The notes under the pieces were generated by a model. That model had not been told where the DNA came from. It did not search any database and saw nothing but the letters and a program-made list of their open reading frames with translations. From Tubulanus polymorphus (lineage: Eukaryota; Nemertea; Palaeonemertea; Tubulaniformes; Tubulanidae), in contig NC_134026.1 in NCBI RefSeq assembly GCF_964204645.1, positions 26,058,650-26,122,649 of the forward strand: DNA of 64,000 nucleotides, in the 5' to 3' direction. Below are positions 47,996 through 61,843 of the stretch, piece by piece. The position numbers and the translations under genes are program-made. The stretch's first letter is position 1, and each line of letters opens with the position of its first letter.

Positions 47996-48157
47996 CGGTA
48001 AAACCCGCTTAATTCGGATCATTTGGGACCAACATAATTCATTCGGTTTACGGAAAATCTGGATTCAAATTTATTCCTGTATATAAATGAACAGATGGAG
48101 TGAAAATATTGTCCACATTAGGCAGAGTCAATTTGGATTAATCTGGTTTGACTGTAT
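47996..48157. mobile_element. Possible pogo-like MITE
   Basis: tacggtaaaacccgcttaat at the left pairs imperfectly with ggattaatctggtttgactg at the right. Non-coding; the similarity between the ends is modest. Confidence 0.45.
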
Positions 48158-48484
48158 ATCCAATACATGTACCTGTAGAGTTTTGGTTCTTTACTAAAAC
48201 TACGTACCGGTACATGTATATAGAGTATTTTCCCGAATTGTCATAATAGACCTGGACGTGGTGCTGACATGAATTAGAGTAATTGATGTGTAAAAATTAG
48301 TTGAATTTTCATTGAGTACTTTTGCTTGGAAAGAGATACGGAGTTGTACAAATCCAGTCCTAGCAATGTGGAAAATGATATTCCTATTCATGTAACACAA
48401 AATCCTCCTTAAATGATCTACCAATACAAAAAATAATGTTTGATGATGACAAATGTTTTAATTGATATATTTACAATATACAGA

Positions 48485-48490
48485 TTTATT
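48485..48490 (-). promoter_or_regulatory. Polyadenylation signal of TRAPPC12
   Basis: AATAAA on the minus strand, 58 nt past the TRAPPC12 stop. Confidence 0.55.
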
Positions 48491-48547
48491 ACATAAATTG
48501 ACTAGAAGATATAATAAGTATGCTAGCAGTACAACATAATGTAATCA

Positions 48548-51500
48548 CTACTTTTTCGTTAGAATTTCTCCCATTTTGAGACAATGAGTGTTGAAACCAT
48601 TTCCTTTATGTTTACTGACAAGTTCCAGTAACCCTTGCTTTTTCTGTAAAGCATGCGATGATTCGAGTTCGTAAAGTGTACAAAGATTGATCAAAACTCC
48701 CTCTTGTAAATATCTGCCGGGATTTCGATGTATCAGGTTTTCCAAAACCGACAACGCCTCTTTCAATTTACCCATATACAAGCAGCACACCGCCATATTA
48801 TTAACTGCCTAAAATTACAGTACATTTTGTATTAATATTTTCATAGCCTTTTCCTAGATGAGATTTTTCATCAAAAATCTGATACACGTGTAATTCCTTA
48901 TACTTACAACAGCACAAGATGGATCAATTTCTATCACAGCTTTAAAATGAGATTTAGCATTTTCAAATTCATTCAAACCCAAAGAAAGAAAACCCCTGAA
49001 AAAGAAAAATATATTGAAAATGTAATACTTGTACTGGGGTATTCAAACTTATGAACTACCAACATCTGTCAACAGATATACATGTATTTCAAGAGAGATT
49101 ACACACTTGTTCATATGTACTTGACATCTCTTTTTATCACTATCGTCAGGATCTTCCAACACTTTATTGAAGTATTCTTTACCAGAAATAACATCTCCCA
49201 TCTGCAATTATTTTATACATTTAGTATATTTGTTTGGCTATTCACCACGGCTAAGCAGGTGGCAGCAGTATCAACATGACTCAATACCTGTACATAAAGA
49301 CGTCCCAATGCAGACCATAGAATGATTCTATTAGCAGCATCTTTCACTATTAGTTGTTCCAGTATATCAACTGCATTATCAAAGGCCTAGAGTATAAATA
49401 AGAATATTTTATATAGTATGTGAAAATACTGTAACCTTGATTGAAATAATTTAAAAAAAGATATACCTTAATGGAACCTAAAACATTGAGTATTGAATAT
49501 AGAACCTGGACTTCTCTTTTCTCCCAAACTTGTTGGGATGCTGAAATATCATGTTTTCCAGGTGTTAAACGAATATAGTAAAGATTATATTGATCTAAAA
49601 ATATACTGGTAATACAGTACAGAAAATTGTTACCTTTTCTATTTTCTGGGCTAAGGTCAATCACAGAGCCATCTTCAGCAAATCCATTCTCCAAATTACT
49701 CAAAATCTAAAACGAGGTGTATAAGCAGTTAGCCTGACTTCTGAATAAAGATCTGTTATTTCTCATCATGGTATTTCATACCTTCTTAACAATTGTGTAT
49801 ACATAGTAAAGTCGATCAAGTGTGTCTTGTGATTTCCCATGAAAGTGAGGTAACTCAGCATGGAGAACACGGAATGAAAATGGTACCATACAACCTAGAT
49901 TCAAAATCCAAGTGAATTGAAATTCGGGATACAAGGTATCAATAAATCTAATCATCATTCAAAGCAGTTACGGTAATTACCTTTTCGACCAGGATACTGG
50001 TCAGGATAAAACTCATAGTACAGGTCAGGTTTATCGAAATTTCCAAATGCTTGTGTTTCCGCTTCAGCGTGAGTATATTGTTTCAATTTTACCAGCAAAG
50101 CAATTCTTGTAAACCAGAGCTGAAAAAAAAAACGTGAAGTGCTGATATTCTGAAAAATCATTGTTGTACATGTACTTCAAAATTGAGGCAATACTCACTT
50201 GCAATGTTTCTGGTGTGTTCTTATTTGGCTGATGACCAAGTTTACCTATGCCTTGCCCCAGATTTGTCAATAAATGACCAGTCAAATCTACAGCTGAACG
50301 CAGTGAATCAGCTCTCTATAAAATACAGGAAATTATTCAAAACATTCAATTTAAGTGCGCAAAAAATTTATCTGATGTTCAACTTTTCTTGCTGAAAACC
50401 TACAATAAGTTGACGTAAACCTTCTTCATTTGGTGATACATCATCAGGACCTAAACACTGACGTTTAACAGCTTCTTGTTCGCCGAAACATTTCACCATT
50501 AAATCTCTAACTGGATCACCCTAGAACAGAAAACATACCCGTAAGCACATCTAGCTCAGTAGTCAATTCAGATATATTAACAGAAAATCACAAATATGAA
50601 ACTTACTTGTGGTTCATTGGATGTAAGTCCAGGTAAAGTAAGTTGATCTGATCGTGCAAAGTAATTTCCTTGAGTACTTGCCAAAATGGCTACAATTGTC
50701 TGTCTTGTAGCATCGGAAGGAATCCAGGCATCTTGTCTACGATCTGCTTCACTCATCTGTAAGCTAGTTGAGAATGGATCATCATCTCCTGGATCTGATA
50801 TCTGAGCACTGAATGGACCACTGTTGTTTGTAGCTAATAAACTGTTGTTAACAGCCTGCTTTAAATCATCTGGTTTGTTTTGTGGAGTATTGTTGGAAGA
50901 AATAGTCTGAACATGGTGTATCGGGCTGGCATAAGCTGATGTATTAGGTGATGGTCCAGGAGATAGATGTGGTAATATGTACGGACCCCCAGATGAAGTT
51001 TTACGAACTGTTGATGTTTCTTCATTGCTGACTGTCGCTGATTCTGGAAGTTGCAGATTATTGTCACTATTTTGAAGTGAGCTGTCGTTATCATCTTTTA
51101 GATCTTCCGGCTCCTCCACCTCAGCGGTAAAATGTTCGAAAATTTCTTTTCCTTCCTTATCAGGACAAGCGTTTACTTCTTCATCTGTGAATAGTAGGCT
51201 GACACTGTTTGAATCTTCATCTTTGACATTCTCAACATTTTCTCCCTCGAATGTCGCTTCGACAGTTTGTACTGAGCCAGAAATCGTTCTCGTTCGGTGG
51301 TGGCTATTATCACTTCCAAATGACCCTGAATGTGATCGAGATTTCTGAACGGTAAACTCTTCAGTTTCATTTGTTGATAAACTATCAAAGAAAGCGCTAG
51401 CATCGTCTGGATTAATTTCCTTTGGCTCTTGGAAATAACTGCTGATACCTATATTCGACTCATTACCATCTATATTTTCTCTTTTTACACCGGCCAATTC

Positions 51501-51980
51501 ATTTTCAGATGGTTGTTCTTCCAACTCCTCAACGATAATGCTAACATCCATTGCATCATCCTTCATTAATAGTCCACCCCTTCCTTCATTAGAGCCTTCA
51601 GCGTATGGCTGCTGGGGTTGTTCTTCTTTGGTCAACTCAATAGCAGCTTGTTTAGATTTTTCATCATCTTCAGATTCCTCTTTTTCTGTAATGTTTAAAT
51701 TATCTCGAAGACTGCCCAAATCAACATCTGTACTGACTCGATCCAAATCTAAACTTTCCATAGTCGGTGATGTTTCTAAACCTATTGTATCTAGATAATC
51801 CAATGATCCACTTACATCATATTGAGGCGTTTCTTCTTGCTCTGGTGATTTTTTCATCGTTTCAGATCTATCCAGAATCACTTCATCATCATCATCAGGA
51901 GTTACTGCTACTTCTTGAGTTGAGGAATTTGACACTTCCAATGCAGCTTCTTCCTGCTGTGGTGTATCTGGGTCGCTCAT
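48548..51980 (-). CDS. TRAPPC12: Trafficking protein particle complex subunit 12
   Basis: A subunit of metazoan TRAPPIII, a tether and Rab GEF in ER-Golgi traffic and autophagy; human TRAPPC12 also works at kinetochores as TRAMM. About 11 exons on the minus strand, from ATG 51980 to TAG 48548-48550. The first exon (to about 50606) encodes an acidic, Ser-rich disordered N-terminus of some 460 residues, ending in [20 protein letters not shown] and [12 protein letters not shown], both close to human. Later exons encode [55 protein letters not shown] and the C-terminal TPR block ([20 protein letters not shown], then [20 protein letters not shown] and FNTHCLKM). The upstream in-frame ATG at 52022 was rejected because MSDPD starts the acidic region in a better context. 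Confidence 0.93.
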
Positions 51981-52516
51981 GATGCAAATTTTACCTGCGA
52001 AACATGTATGACGTATGAACATTTTGCCAAATCTTGTTTAAAGACCTCCTCAAGACAATTTTGTTAAAGACCTCCTCAAGGAAAAACTTTGATAGCTAGG
52101 CCTATCATTTTAGTTATGCGAGGGATTAAATGCTAGGCTTAGTTCGCTTGTGTACCAAGCAGTAAGCCTAGCCTGCGAAGCGTTTTTTGGGGGATAGACA
52201 TTATTGCCATGGTTAAAAAAGTTGGGCTGGTTGTTAGTGATTTTATCTTTCTTTTTGATTGCCAGGCTGATTTTTTTACCTCGTCCACACTCTCAGACAA
52301 GCTAAATCGGCAGGGTCATTGTTCATTAAAATGTTTTCATACCTACGCTATGAATTACGGATAAAGGGACAAAATGATATTGGTTTTTAGCAGGTTTTTT
52401 GTTTGTTTCTGTCAACCAAATTTACTTCCGTGTTGAATACGTCACTAGAACTTGCGTTGTTTAGATGGGAGGCTGTCCGCAGTCCAGATCCGGTAATTAG
52501 CGATTCCGACCGAGCG
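51981..52516. other. Shared upstream region of TRAPPC12 and EIPR1
   Basis: A 536-bp spacer between divergent start codons and a candidate bidirectional promoter. A short direct duplication (agacctcctcaag at 52042 and 52068) lies near the TRAPPC12 start. Confidence 0.55.
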
Positions 52517-54675
52517 ATGGAAGATGATGCACCGGTCATTTATGGCCTAGAATTCCAGGTATTGCTCAAATTCCATCTTAATATGATGAATAATGAATGT
52601 CGCATATCATTTATAAATGAGAAACTCTAGTATAGCATTTACACCCAGAAGAGGTACATTTCTCTGACTCTAGATTAGGAGTGGGCGCTCGCCTCAAGTT
52701 GTTATACGTTTTACGGATCGGGCACTGAACCGGACATGTTTTTTCCAGGCTAGGTCATTGACAGCTCAAGTTGCTGAAACTGATGCGATAAGATTTTTAG
52801 TGGGAACACAGTCCTTACGATTTGACAATCAGGTAGTCCACCATATCCATATAACCTTCAGCCAAAAAATTAGTAAATATTTCAAACATTGCCATGTTCG
52901 GTTATTTATGGCATTACCTATTTTCCATTCTTCCAGATCCATCAAATTGACTTCGATGATGAAAATAATCAGATAAGTAAAAACGTTTTTCTACACCGGG
53001 ATGGTGAAATATGGCATATAAGTTCATCGCCTGCCAACAAAAGCATTTTGGCTACATGCTATAATTCTAGTAAGTATATAGACCCTATTTTAGGAGTTGG
53101 TATTAGTTTCAGTGAGAAACTTGAAAAAACTTACTGATTTGAAATGTTTCATCTAAGAAACCCACACCTTACAATGTTCTACATATCTTTTTATACATGC
53201 AATAATAACAGCTTCAGAAGCAAAAGCTGAAATGAAAGCAGCTTTATGGAGGATCCCTACAGATTTTGACGCTACTATAAATGATGAAAATTCTAGCGCT
53301 TCACATTCCTTAGAGAAACTATCACAGATTGGTGTCAGTGATTCTGGTGATGCTAAATGGTATGAATGATAGGAATGATTATCCATTAGAAAGAAATAGT
53401 TTTGAAAATCATTTTACAAGTTTTGATGGAGTAAATAACTTAGGGTCCCAGTATTTGATGTAGACCTCTTATTGCTAAAAGAATATTTGAAAGACACCTT
53501 ATATTTCAAAATACGAGTTATCAGAATTTGGTATAACTGAGAAGTTGATGAAATATGACTTTTATTTGCTGCAGTACAATCTGGCATCCAGGAGGGGATG
53601 GATCTCAACTTATATCTTTAGTTGATAATAACATTTATCTGTGGGATATTAACGAATCCGGTGAACACACTCAAGTAAGCAGCACAACAAACAATTGGAA
53701 TTGTGGAAAAAAAATACTCGATTTATGGTTTTGTTCAATTTCTGATTGCAGATGATTAGTTCAGGAACTCTAGATGGCAAAGGTCAGCCAAAGTTTACAA
53801 CTGGTCAGTGGAACCCACATCACAACTGTAATCAGGTGGCTACAGCTAATGATACAGTGATTCGTGGATGGGATCTTCGAACAATGTCGTAAGCATTATC
53901 TCAATGAATGAAAAAAACTGCAGGTTTGTTTTTATTGTGCGGATTTTTGGGAAATTTTTGAGAAAAATCGTTCTTTTACACTTTGTAGACAAGAGTGGGT
54001 GATAGAGAATGCTCATGAACAACTTGTACGAGATCTTGATTTCAACCCAAACAAGCAGTATTACTTGGCTACATGCGGTGATGACTGTAAAGTAAAATTC
54101 TGGGACATCCGGAAAACATTGGAACCAGTCACGATCCTTGCCGATCATTCTCACTGGTACAAGAACAATAAATTGTCATCTTTACTGTCATTCACCGTGT
54201 CACAGACTTTAGTATTTAAATGTATGATTTCAGGGTATGGAAAGTGCGGTATAACCATTTTCATGATCAACTGGTTCTATCGGCGAGTAGCGATAGTCGG
54301 GTGATTCTTACAAATGCGATCACTATTTCATCTGAGCCGTTTGGACATCTTGCTGATGAGGATGAAGAAGAGATTGATGAAGATCATGAACCAAAAGAAA
54401 AGTAAGTGCCAGTAACGTAGGCCTAAACGTATTATTCCTGTAATATGTTGAGAGCTATGTTAATGTTAATTGTAGTCTATAAATGATGATATCATCTCAA
54501 TTTCTTTTACAGAAGTGAAGATGGAGTGATAGCCGCGTCTGAGGAACATGAAGACAGTGTTTACGCCGTTGAATGGTCAACTGCCGATCCATGGCTTTAT
54601 GCATCTCTCAGTTACGATGGACGTTTAGTTATCAATCGAGTTCCCAGAGCTGAAAAATACAAGATACTTTTATAA
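52517..54675 (+). CDS. EIPR1: EARP/GARP-interacting WD-repeat protein 1 (TSSC1)
   Basis: A WD40 protein that binds the EARP and GARP tethering complexes and supports endosomal recycling and dense-core vesicle biogenesis. About 9 exons, from ATG 52517 to TAA 54673-54675. The N-terminus is [14 protein letters not shown], then [20 protein letters not shown] as in human TSSC1. WD repeats carry [108 protein letters not shown] and [20 protein letters not shown]. The acidic insertion [15 protein letters not shown] separates the last two repeats. The length is about 385 residues, as in the family. It is head-to-head with TRAPPC12. Confidence 0.94.
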
Positions 54676-56549
54676 AATATGTTAAAATGTCTCAGTCTAG
54701 TCGATTATGTGTATGCATATTTATATCAATGAGGTTTCCTCATACATCGTAAACATGTAGCAATGATTATCCGTGTTGCCAATCTGGTAAGATTTGGGAT
54801 TTTTATGATCGCTATATAAAGTGATGGTTATCGTCAATTTGATGAATGATATACAGTATACAGTAGAATTCACTTAATGCAGATCGCTAGGGACTGCCCA
54901 GATTTTTCCAAATTATGTAAAATCTGAATTATGATTAGTACATGGTTCCGGGTAAAATGGAAAATAATTTTTTTCCAAATTATGTGAAAATCTGGATTGA
55001 AAAATCAGAATTAAGTGAGTTCTACTGTGCTTATACATTTATTGTTGATTTCTTGTTCCATTCGACCTTTCTACTTGCATGTTATATATTAAGAAGGGCC
55101 TGTTCATTATGTAGATATGAATGAGGGTAAAAATTCTATTTTCATGCTCGATAATATGCACATGGTCTTTGAATCTGTTTTCAATGTTGTAAAACTTTGA
55201 GTACATTTTCTGTGAACAATCCTTATTGACTTAATCGTCATCATATTCCTTATGTCTTTCTCTTTAATAACAATATCCCCCTCCTTGTAAAACTGCAACT
55301 TAGGGACTTCTTGGATATTAGTTATTGAAAGACCAATCAGAGTTGCATCCACAAATGTGGGTGGTCTTGCCTCTGAATCAATCCAATTTTAGTATACAGT
55401 ATTACTGATGCTGCCGGGTCATTATACCTTTCTGAATCATTCCAATTTTAGTATAGAGCATTGCTGATGCATTTTCTTCACTATACAACCACACCATTCT
55501 TCATTCAAAGATCTATAATAATGATGATAATATAATAAAGTAATAAATTGTGTTAAATATTCTAATAAAATGAAAAAATTATTATGCTTGAACTTGGTGT
55601 GGTACAGGATAATGACAGTGTACACGGTATATTTCTTAATACGCGCATACTGCAGTTACCTTGTTGCCTTTGAAGGCTCTTATCGACCAATTATCTTGGA
55701 AAATTGTTTCTTGTACTGTAGTCAAGCTGTAGTCTTCTTTTTGGCCTCAGAATGCTGATATTTCACATACAAAGTATTTGTATTTATGTCTATGTATTCC
55801 AAATGATTTAATAGCCAGCGTTTGGTATTACATTGTAATGAAGTCATTCATTCATTCTTATTCAGCTAATCTTTACAGACACTACCGTCTTCTATTGGCT
55901 TCTGTTCTTAGTGTATATCATCTAATACTAGTGTATTGTATTGTTGATGCGGATTAGTTGAAGGATCCATCCAATCTATAGAATTTTCTCACTTTGTTCT
56001 TCAAACAGTATTTTGGGAGAATCCAAAGCAAAAATTCTAAAAATATAGCATTTATATCCAACCATTCATCTATTGCTGTCATTACTAGATGATCGCCTTA
56101 TCGACCCATCTTCCAGCGACGTGACTGTCACGCTATTGTATTACTTACCAGATTGGCAAAATTGATACATTCTGTTTTATGTTTCGGGTTTTTTCTGTGT
56201 TATAGATACAAATTCTTATAATAAAATAAACTGATTTATATTTATAGATAGTTTTTCACGTTTCTTGAATTCTACACTTCACTGATTGCTGAGGATGATG
56301 TTTCGCTTACATGTATGAGGAAATATTTTTCTGGTGATTTCTATGTTCAAATGAAGCCCTCCTATACTTTTGTCCTAAGTATTAACAAAAGATGTTCTAT
56401 GGTATTAAAGCCTAAATAACGTTCATTTATGTCTCGGCAGACACTAGTAGACAGAGTGGAATAGAAATAGCCCTAGTGATAAAAAACCAAATCGATATAG
56501 TTATAAAATATGGGCTGTGTATGACGTAAAACAGATAGATCGCTGCCTT
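54676..56549. other. EIPR1 3' flank
   Basis: Contains a MITE at 54861-55027 and a 59-bp direct duplication at about 55372-55470 (ccaattttagtat repeated). Otherwise AT-rich with no coding signal. Confidence 0.45.
54861..55027. mobile_element. MITE with pogo-like TIRs
   Basis: CAGTAGAATTCACTTAATGC at the left pairs with the inverse of CAGTAGAACTCACTTAATTC at the right. The left flank is TA; the right flank is degraded (TG). Non-coding. Confidence 0.6.
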
Positions 56550-56559
56550 ATTACACCAT

Positions 56560-56686
56560 AAGGTGCTGCCGCTATGCTCATCGTTAGCGGATTTTTCAAA
56601 CACTGCACTCACTCGCCACTACCCAGAGAAACTTTCTATTAGTGTATAAAAAATCCGCTAGCGATGAACATAGCGGTAGCACCTTA
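56560..56686. mobile_element. Short hairpin MITE
   Basis: Arms 56560-56602 and 56641-56686 are inverses with a few mismatches (aaggtgctgccgctatgctc against gaacatagcggtagcacctt), around a spacer of about 40 bp. Confidence 0.6.
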
Positions 56687-56984
56687 CGCTCTTCCTATTT
56701 TTCCAGAACGTTATATGGTCGAGATGAACAAATATGATCTAGAATGATTGCAGTATGTCCAATTTTAGATCAGTTTAGACAACTTGTTTGGGCTGGCCGA
56801 GTAAACCTGGAAACCTCCTAACCTTAGGAAATGAGGGATATTTTGTAAAATTGTAAATACTCCATGATCCCCCTCACCACATTATGAGTTTTCCGGTTTT
56901 CTCGGCTAGAGGGGGATCATTGCACGAAAAATTGCACGAAACACAAATAGCGCAGTACAACCAGCTTGACCGGGCGAGATTCAG

Positions 56985-57260
56985 GATCTCAACTAGCACT
57001 CAAAGGCGTGACAAGAGACTTGATCCACTGACCGAGGTTGTCACAAGGACACAATGAAACTAGCACTCACAAGCCGACAAGAGACTTCATCCACTGACCG
57101 GGGTTGTCACAAGGACACAATGAAAACTAGCACTCAAACTAGAAATCAAAGGGCGTGACAGTAGAATCATCCCTCAGCCGACTCAGAATACCAGAAACAA
57201 AGGGCGTGGCAGTAGAATCATCCCTCATCCGGGCGGTCACAAGGACCAATGAATGCTAGT
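56985..57260. repeat. Degenerate tandem repeats, about 65-bp unit
   Basis: ggttgtcacaaggacacaatga, actagcactca and gggcgtg(a/g)cagtagaatca recur at irregular 60-70 bp intervals. They may be the 3' UTR of the retroelement relic next to them on the minus strand. Confidence 0.6.
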
Positions 57261-57545
57261 GGCGTGTGACAATCCAGTATAACCGCTCCATTTGTATCCC
57301 GCGCAATCCCGCAGATATGCCCGTCATTGACATCACTCAGCACACTTTGTAGATAGGTGGGGGCAGTGAGGCCTCGTCATCCTGGTTTTCGTGTTCCGGA
57401 TGAGGGCATGTAGAGGGCAGAATTTCCTGACCGACTCTTTGTCTGACATCCCCGACACATGACCGGCGAAGGAGAGCTGACGCTTTCGGACATTAGTTTT
57501 GTTCCAGCAAACGTTGAAATTCGACAGAGAAATCGGCCCTGAAAA
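57180..57545 (-). pseudogene. Non-LTR retrotransposon relic (C-terminal region of the reverse transcriptase ORF)
   Basis: On the minus strand, VRKRQLSFAGHVSGMSDKES, then VRKFCPLHALIRNTKTR, resembles the tail of CR1/L2-like ORF2 proteins, where KRQLxFLGHxLRM and a GRRRPGRPR-like stretch precede the end. The frame breaks near the Pro/Gly/Arg stretch and resumes in another frame (LQSVLSDVNDGHICG). It is decayed and has no catalytic domain. Confidence 0.45.
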
Positions 57546-57654
57546 ACAAAACGGGTTAATTGCTGAAAAATAGAACGGATTAATTAACACGGAACAGTAC
57601 AGGACAGCACAGAGACAAACAGTAACACATAAAACATAAAGACGTCGTTCCTCA

Positions 57655-57705
57655 GGAAGCAGGAACAGGAACAGGAACAGGAACAGGAGCGGGGGCGGGA
57701 GCGCA
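57655..57705. repeat. Hexanucleotide minisatellite (ggaaca)n
   Basis: Four to five copies of ggaaca grading into a gggagc-like tract. Confidence 0.8.
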
Positions 57706-58249
57706 GCGAAAATCGCCAGGAGGAGAATCCACGGTAGCATGTTCACAGTGTGAGTAAGCTGAGGTGAATGGTCTATGCTTGTGTACACCGTGGTCAGCCG
57801 GTGACGTATTCAATAGCGCGTGTCAGAATGATATCAACAACTCTGAAAACCCGCAATTGTGTCTCCATTGTTGAATGGATTTACATTATGAGGTTCCACC
57901 GCCGGGTTGAATACGCGCCAGTAGTCAGCTGAACAATATAGTGGAGGAACTTTAATAAGGCCATGAAATAAATTACTTGATTCCCAACAGCTACTTCCGA
58001 ATTTATAAGCATCCGCCTGTTTTTTTTCTTAAATTCTAGAATAATTTTTAAATTATATCGACCGATAGCACTTCCAGTTAAAGATTCACACCAACACATG
58101 TCTTCCTATCATAGAAACCGCGTAAACATTTACTAATGAAATTAGTTTATTAGTCACGGACAGTTCATGCACCCCGAGATAACTACCTCACATGCACGAG
58201 GAAAGCGGTCTTTGAGTCATTGGGGGAAAACCCACTAATACCATGTATT

Positions 58250-58524
58250 CACTATTATTCATCATACTGTTATTCACTGGATTGTATCGCCACCTAGTTT
58301 CCTTGCTGTAGTATTATATTTTGTTTTACGTTTAACATATTTTATTTGCAAATATTCTCTATTCCTATGTTATCCATTATAAAAGCGATTTTAAATGTAT
58401 GTCCACTCTTGTACTGTTTTCCCTGTGTTTTGATGTTAATATTTTATTGCATGTCATTTCCTATGTAACTTGTGTATTATATGGAGCAATAAAATTAAAG
58501 TTCAAGTTCAAGTTCAAGTTCAAG
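58250..58524 (+). mobile_element. 3' end of a non-LTR retroelement with (aagttc)n tail
   Basis: A T-rich, AUG-poor stretch ends in tatatggagcaataaaatt followed by about five aagttc units, as in the 3' tails of invertebrate LINEs and SINEs. The 5' limit is unclear. Confidence 0.45.
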
Positions 58525-61500
58525 TATCACAGAATCCCGTCAATAGACAGATTTTCATCCAAAAAAAACTCCATGCTTACCACTCATAATTTGAAAAAAA
58601 AAACAAATTGTTTTCTTTAATTTTGATACTCAACTGGAGATTAAACGGTACATCATCATGTAAATTTAGGAAAGTCCATATTAGAATTTCGTTTCTTGAT
58701 GTTCCAATTTACTCTTATCCCAATTTTTGATTTTGGTCAGAGTATGGCGATATCAAATCATGATTGGATCGGTCAGCATCAAATACTTCTTCAATTCGTC
58801 CGTTTTATCTCGGTAGAGTTTGATGGAGATTGTTGGTTTGTAATCTGATTGGCTTCCTGAATAAATGATAACGACCGCGAGGCCTGCGCCTAACCCGAAC
58901 TCGATCAATGGTCAAATTTGTATCTGACAGATGATACAGTCCTACTTTCATATTCGAGGGGGTCACCAATTGATGTTATTACATATCGGGGAACTTTGGT
59001 TACTGATTGCCTTCTGGTGGGAACACCGCAGCCAGTTTTGATTGCATTGACATAATGAAATGGAAATAGTGACACGGTGTATGGAATATTTGAGTGCAGC
59101 GTATAACAACATCAGACGATACAACGATGAAGTTTTGGCCTATACCATTTTCCAATATTCTTGCTTATCTTTTTCATTTCTAATCAATACCATCCGAAAA
59201 ATTATCAATTCAAGTATGAAAAAAAAACATATTTTTTCAATTAAAATGAGTGTATCCAATGATCTATCGAAACTGGGATAGTGTACTTACTAAGGAACAT
59301 TTGCTGTTAAGAACCGTCAGAGCGGGTTCATTTCTGTTCGATCTGTCATTACACATCCAAATTACTATTCATTGGTTTCTGCTCCTTCATTTTTCTTTTC
59401 CGGGTAACTAGAGAATGTTGCCGGAATAGTGATTAAGAGGCGATGTTCAACCTTTATTCAACCCTGAAGCCGCTTAAACGTCAACACGCCAACGAATCCG
59501 ATCTATCATCGCCGGCACCAGTAGAGACAACGACACCAAGAGAATTTGCAATCATTTACTAGATCAAATCATCATGGCGCACAGGAAAACACTACATAAT
59601 GAGATTAAAACAACGATACATCATAATAATTATAATATACATTCAATTTTATTATCTTAGTTTCTCGTAACATTCGTAACATTTCTTTTATATCTGTGTA
59701 CATAATTCAGAATATGAACTCGATCCCATACTTAGCTTTGGAGCAATCATCATAGAGATGATTACTCCAAGATTCATCATAACACGTTACGTGGACCACC
59801 CCCAGCTTAGGAATATAGCTCATGATTGAAACATTGCACAGCACAGTTAACTATGTTGCGCGCCAAAATATAATGATCTTAAATGCGCAATACATTGAGG
59901 GAGACACGTCTTTATGAGGCAGCCTAAAAGCGTATGTGAGAATTTCTATATACATTTCAAATTTTCTGACTTTGTTATTAATGAGAAATGCGCGAGAGTC
60001 GATTAAATGTCACACAGCCTCAGACCACACATTTTCAATAAATAAATGTCCATATCGTTGTCTCGAATCTATTTTCTACCAATATTTTAGATAATTTCAT
60101 TCAACACACAAATGGTGTGGACGTGCTTAGGCCTATTATTATCGAGCTTTGAGCCAACAAATCGTCTGCTGGTAACGATCATAAAACCATTTCGGCCTAC
60201 TCTATCTTTCATATGATTTCAAATGTATGATATTTCATTAATAAGTATTATATAATTGAATGTGTGACTGATTGTTTAATAGTTTTCCGCATAAAATGAA
60301 CGTGAATGCATTTGAGAATGAACAGTGACACAAATTACCCGGACGAAAATGGGTAATATAATTTCCACGAACGTTCAATCGATGTATGAATTCACATCCA
60401 ATGACATAGATGAAACTGTTGAAACATTCGGAAAACGTAATGCGTCATTGCACCGGCCTTTCTGACATCACAAAGCCACTGCCAACTACTGCCCATAAAA
60501 CCGTTAATGTGCACATTAATCTTATTTATGAAATGAAGCGAGATATATTCATCACAATCTGAGATAAAAGCCCCATTCATATTCGATTCTATATTTTTCG
60601 AAGATATTTCAAATATTCACCTGATCGGGGAATAGGATTAACATATGCACGTAGAATACTTCGTTTATTATAAAGAAATAATCATTTTCAACACTTCTTC
60701 ACAATCTTCCCGCATGGATAGTTCGCTATATATCATGAGACGACGATAACCGATGTGTAAAGTAACTATTCATGTTCCGTCTGGGTAAAGGGAAAGCTTC
60801 CGCCAGTCATTGCATTGATTTTTGCTTAACATTCATTATATTTCCATCACGGGTAATAGCCTACATTTCTGATAATCAGCCATCATGAATGAAACCAGTC
60901 AGAAGCTGACACGAGTTGACGATGTACATCGTCACCGTCATTATCAGTAAAAGTCGCCAACAGGAAACCAATCATACTGACTTCAAAATCGCGTTCAATA
61001 CACAGTTACAATCACACAAGCACACAGTAACATAGTACAGAAAAATCGTATTTTCTTAACGATTTTTGCTTGCAGAGAAAAAATGATTTAGATTACAACC
61101 GTTTTGTGTCTCTGCTCGATAACGAGTTATAGGCCAACGTTTCGAATGATCTATAATGACGTGCTTTTTCCATTATCAGTATTCAATTTGTTTACACTTG
61201 TTGATACCTCTAAGATTTTAATTGCAAAACGCGCACCAATTAGTAGCATGGAGTAATTGCGTATCATACGTATCCAGTAACCTTTCGACACATTTCCCAT
61301 ACCGCGATATATGTTATCTTTCAAACTGCAATTGTCGAAACACCCAGGCCTACACTACAAAATCAGTTGTATTTTTTCTTTTCATTGTAAATATATACAC
61401 TTTCTTCCTTCATTAACTTGTAATTGAAATTCAACATTCACCACTAACTAATTGGCGAGATGAGTGCAAACGCTTAGATTATTGTAGCTGTAACGGGGGA

Positions 61501-61843
61501 AGGTAACCATGGATTCGCCATCAGAAGCGAAAACTAATTGCGCGCTTTTAAGAGCGTGGGATAATCAAATATTAGTATACTTTTGACCGTGAAGCATCGA
61601 ATTTTCCCTCTTATTATTGATTGTTGTTGTGATTTCCACTCTTTTGAATCAGATGCGTGCACCGGGGAATACCTCAACAACATTTTTTTCGTGTGTTTAA
61701 GGCATTGAGTACCTCCAATGATGTCTGAAGGTTTCATTTTCATTATCGTTATCATAACTTAAGATTTAGACAGAATTTAACCGAATATACATCTATTCAT
61801 AAATGTAAACAGCAGCATAGCAGATTCTAAATGGTACCGAATT
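58525..61843. other. Gene-poor region before the SLC46-like gene
   Basis: 3.3 kb with no recognisable coding exon, RNA gene or strong repeat on either strand. The short open frames here have no family resemblance. Conserved non-coding elements cannot be judged from one sequence. Confidence 0.5.

Larger units (their letters stand above)
47640..48547. other. Intergenic between C8orf76 and TRAPPC12
   Basis: Holds a MITE at 47996-48157 and the TRAPPC12 poly(A) signal. The minus-strand frame at 48200-48424 shows no family resemblance. Confidence 0.5.

Noticed and set aside
57333-57788. 151-codon minus-strand gene
   Set aside because: The Leu/Phe-rich part is the translated ggaaca minisatellite, and the rest is a frame-broken retroelement tail.
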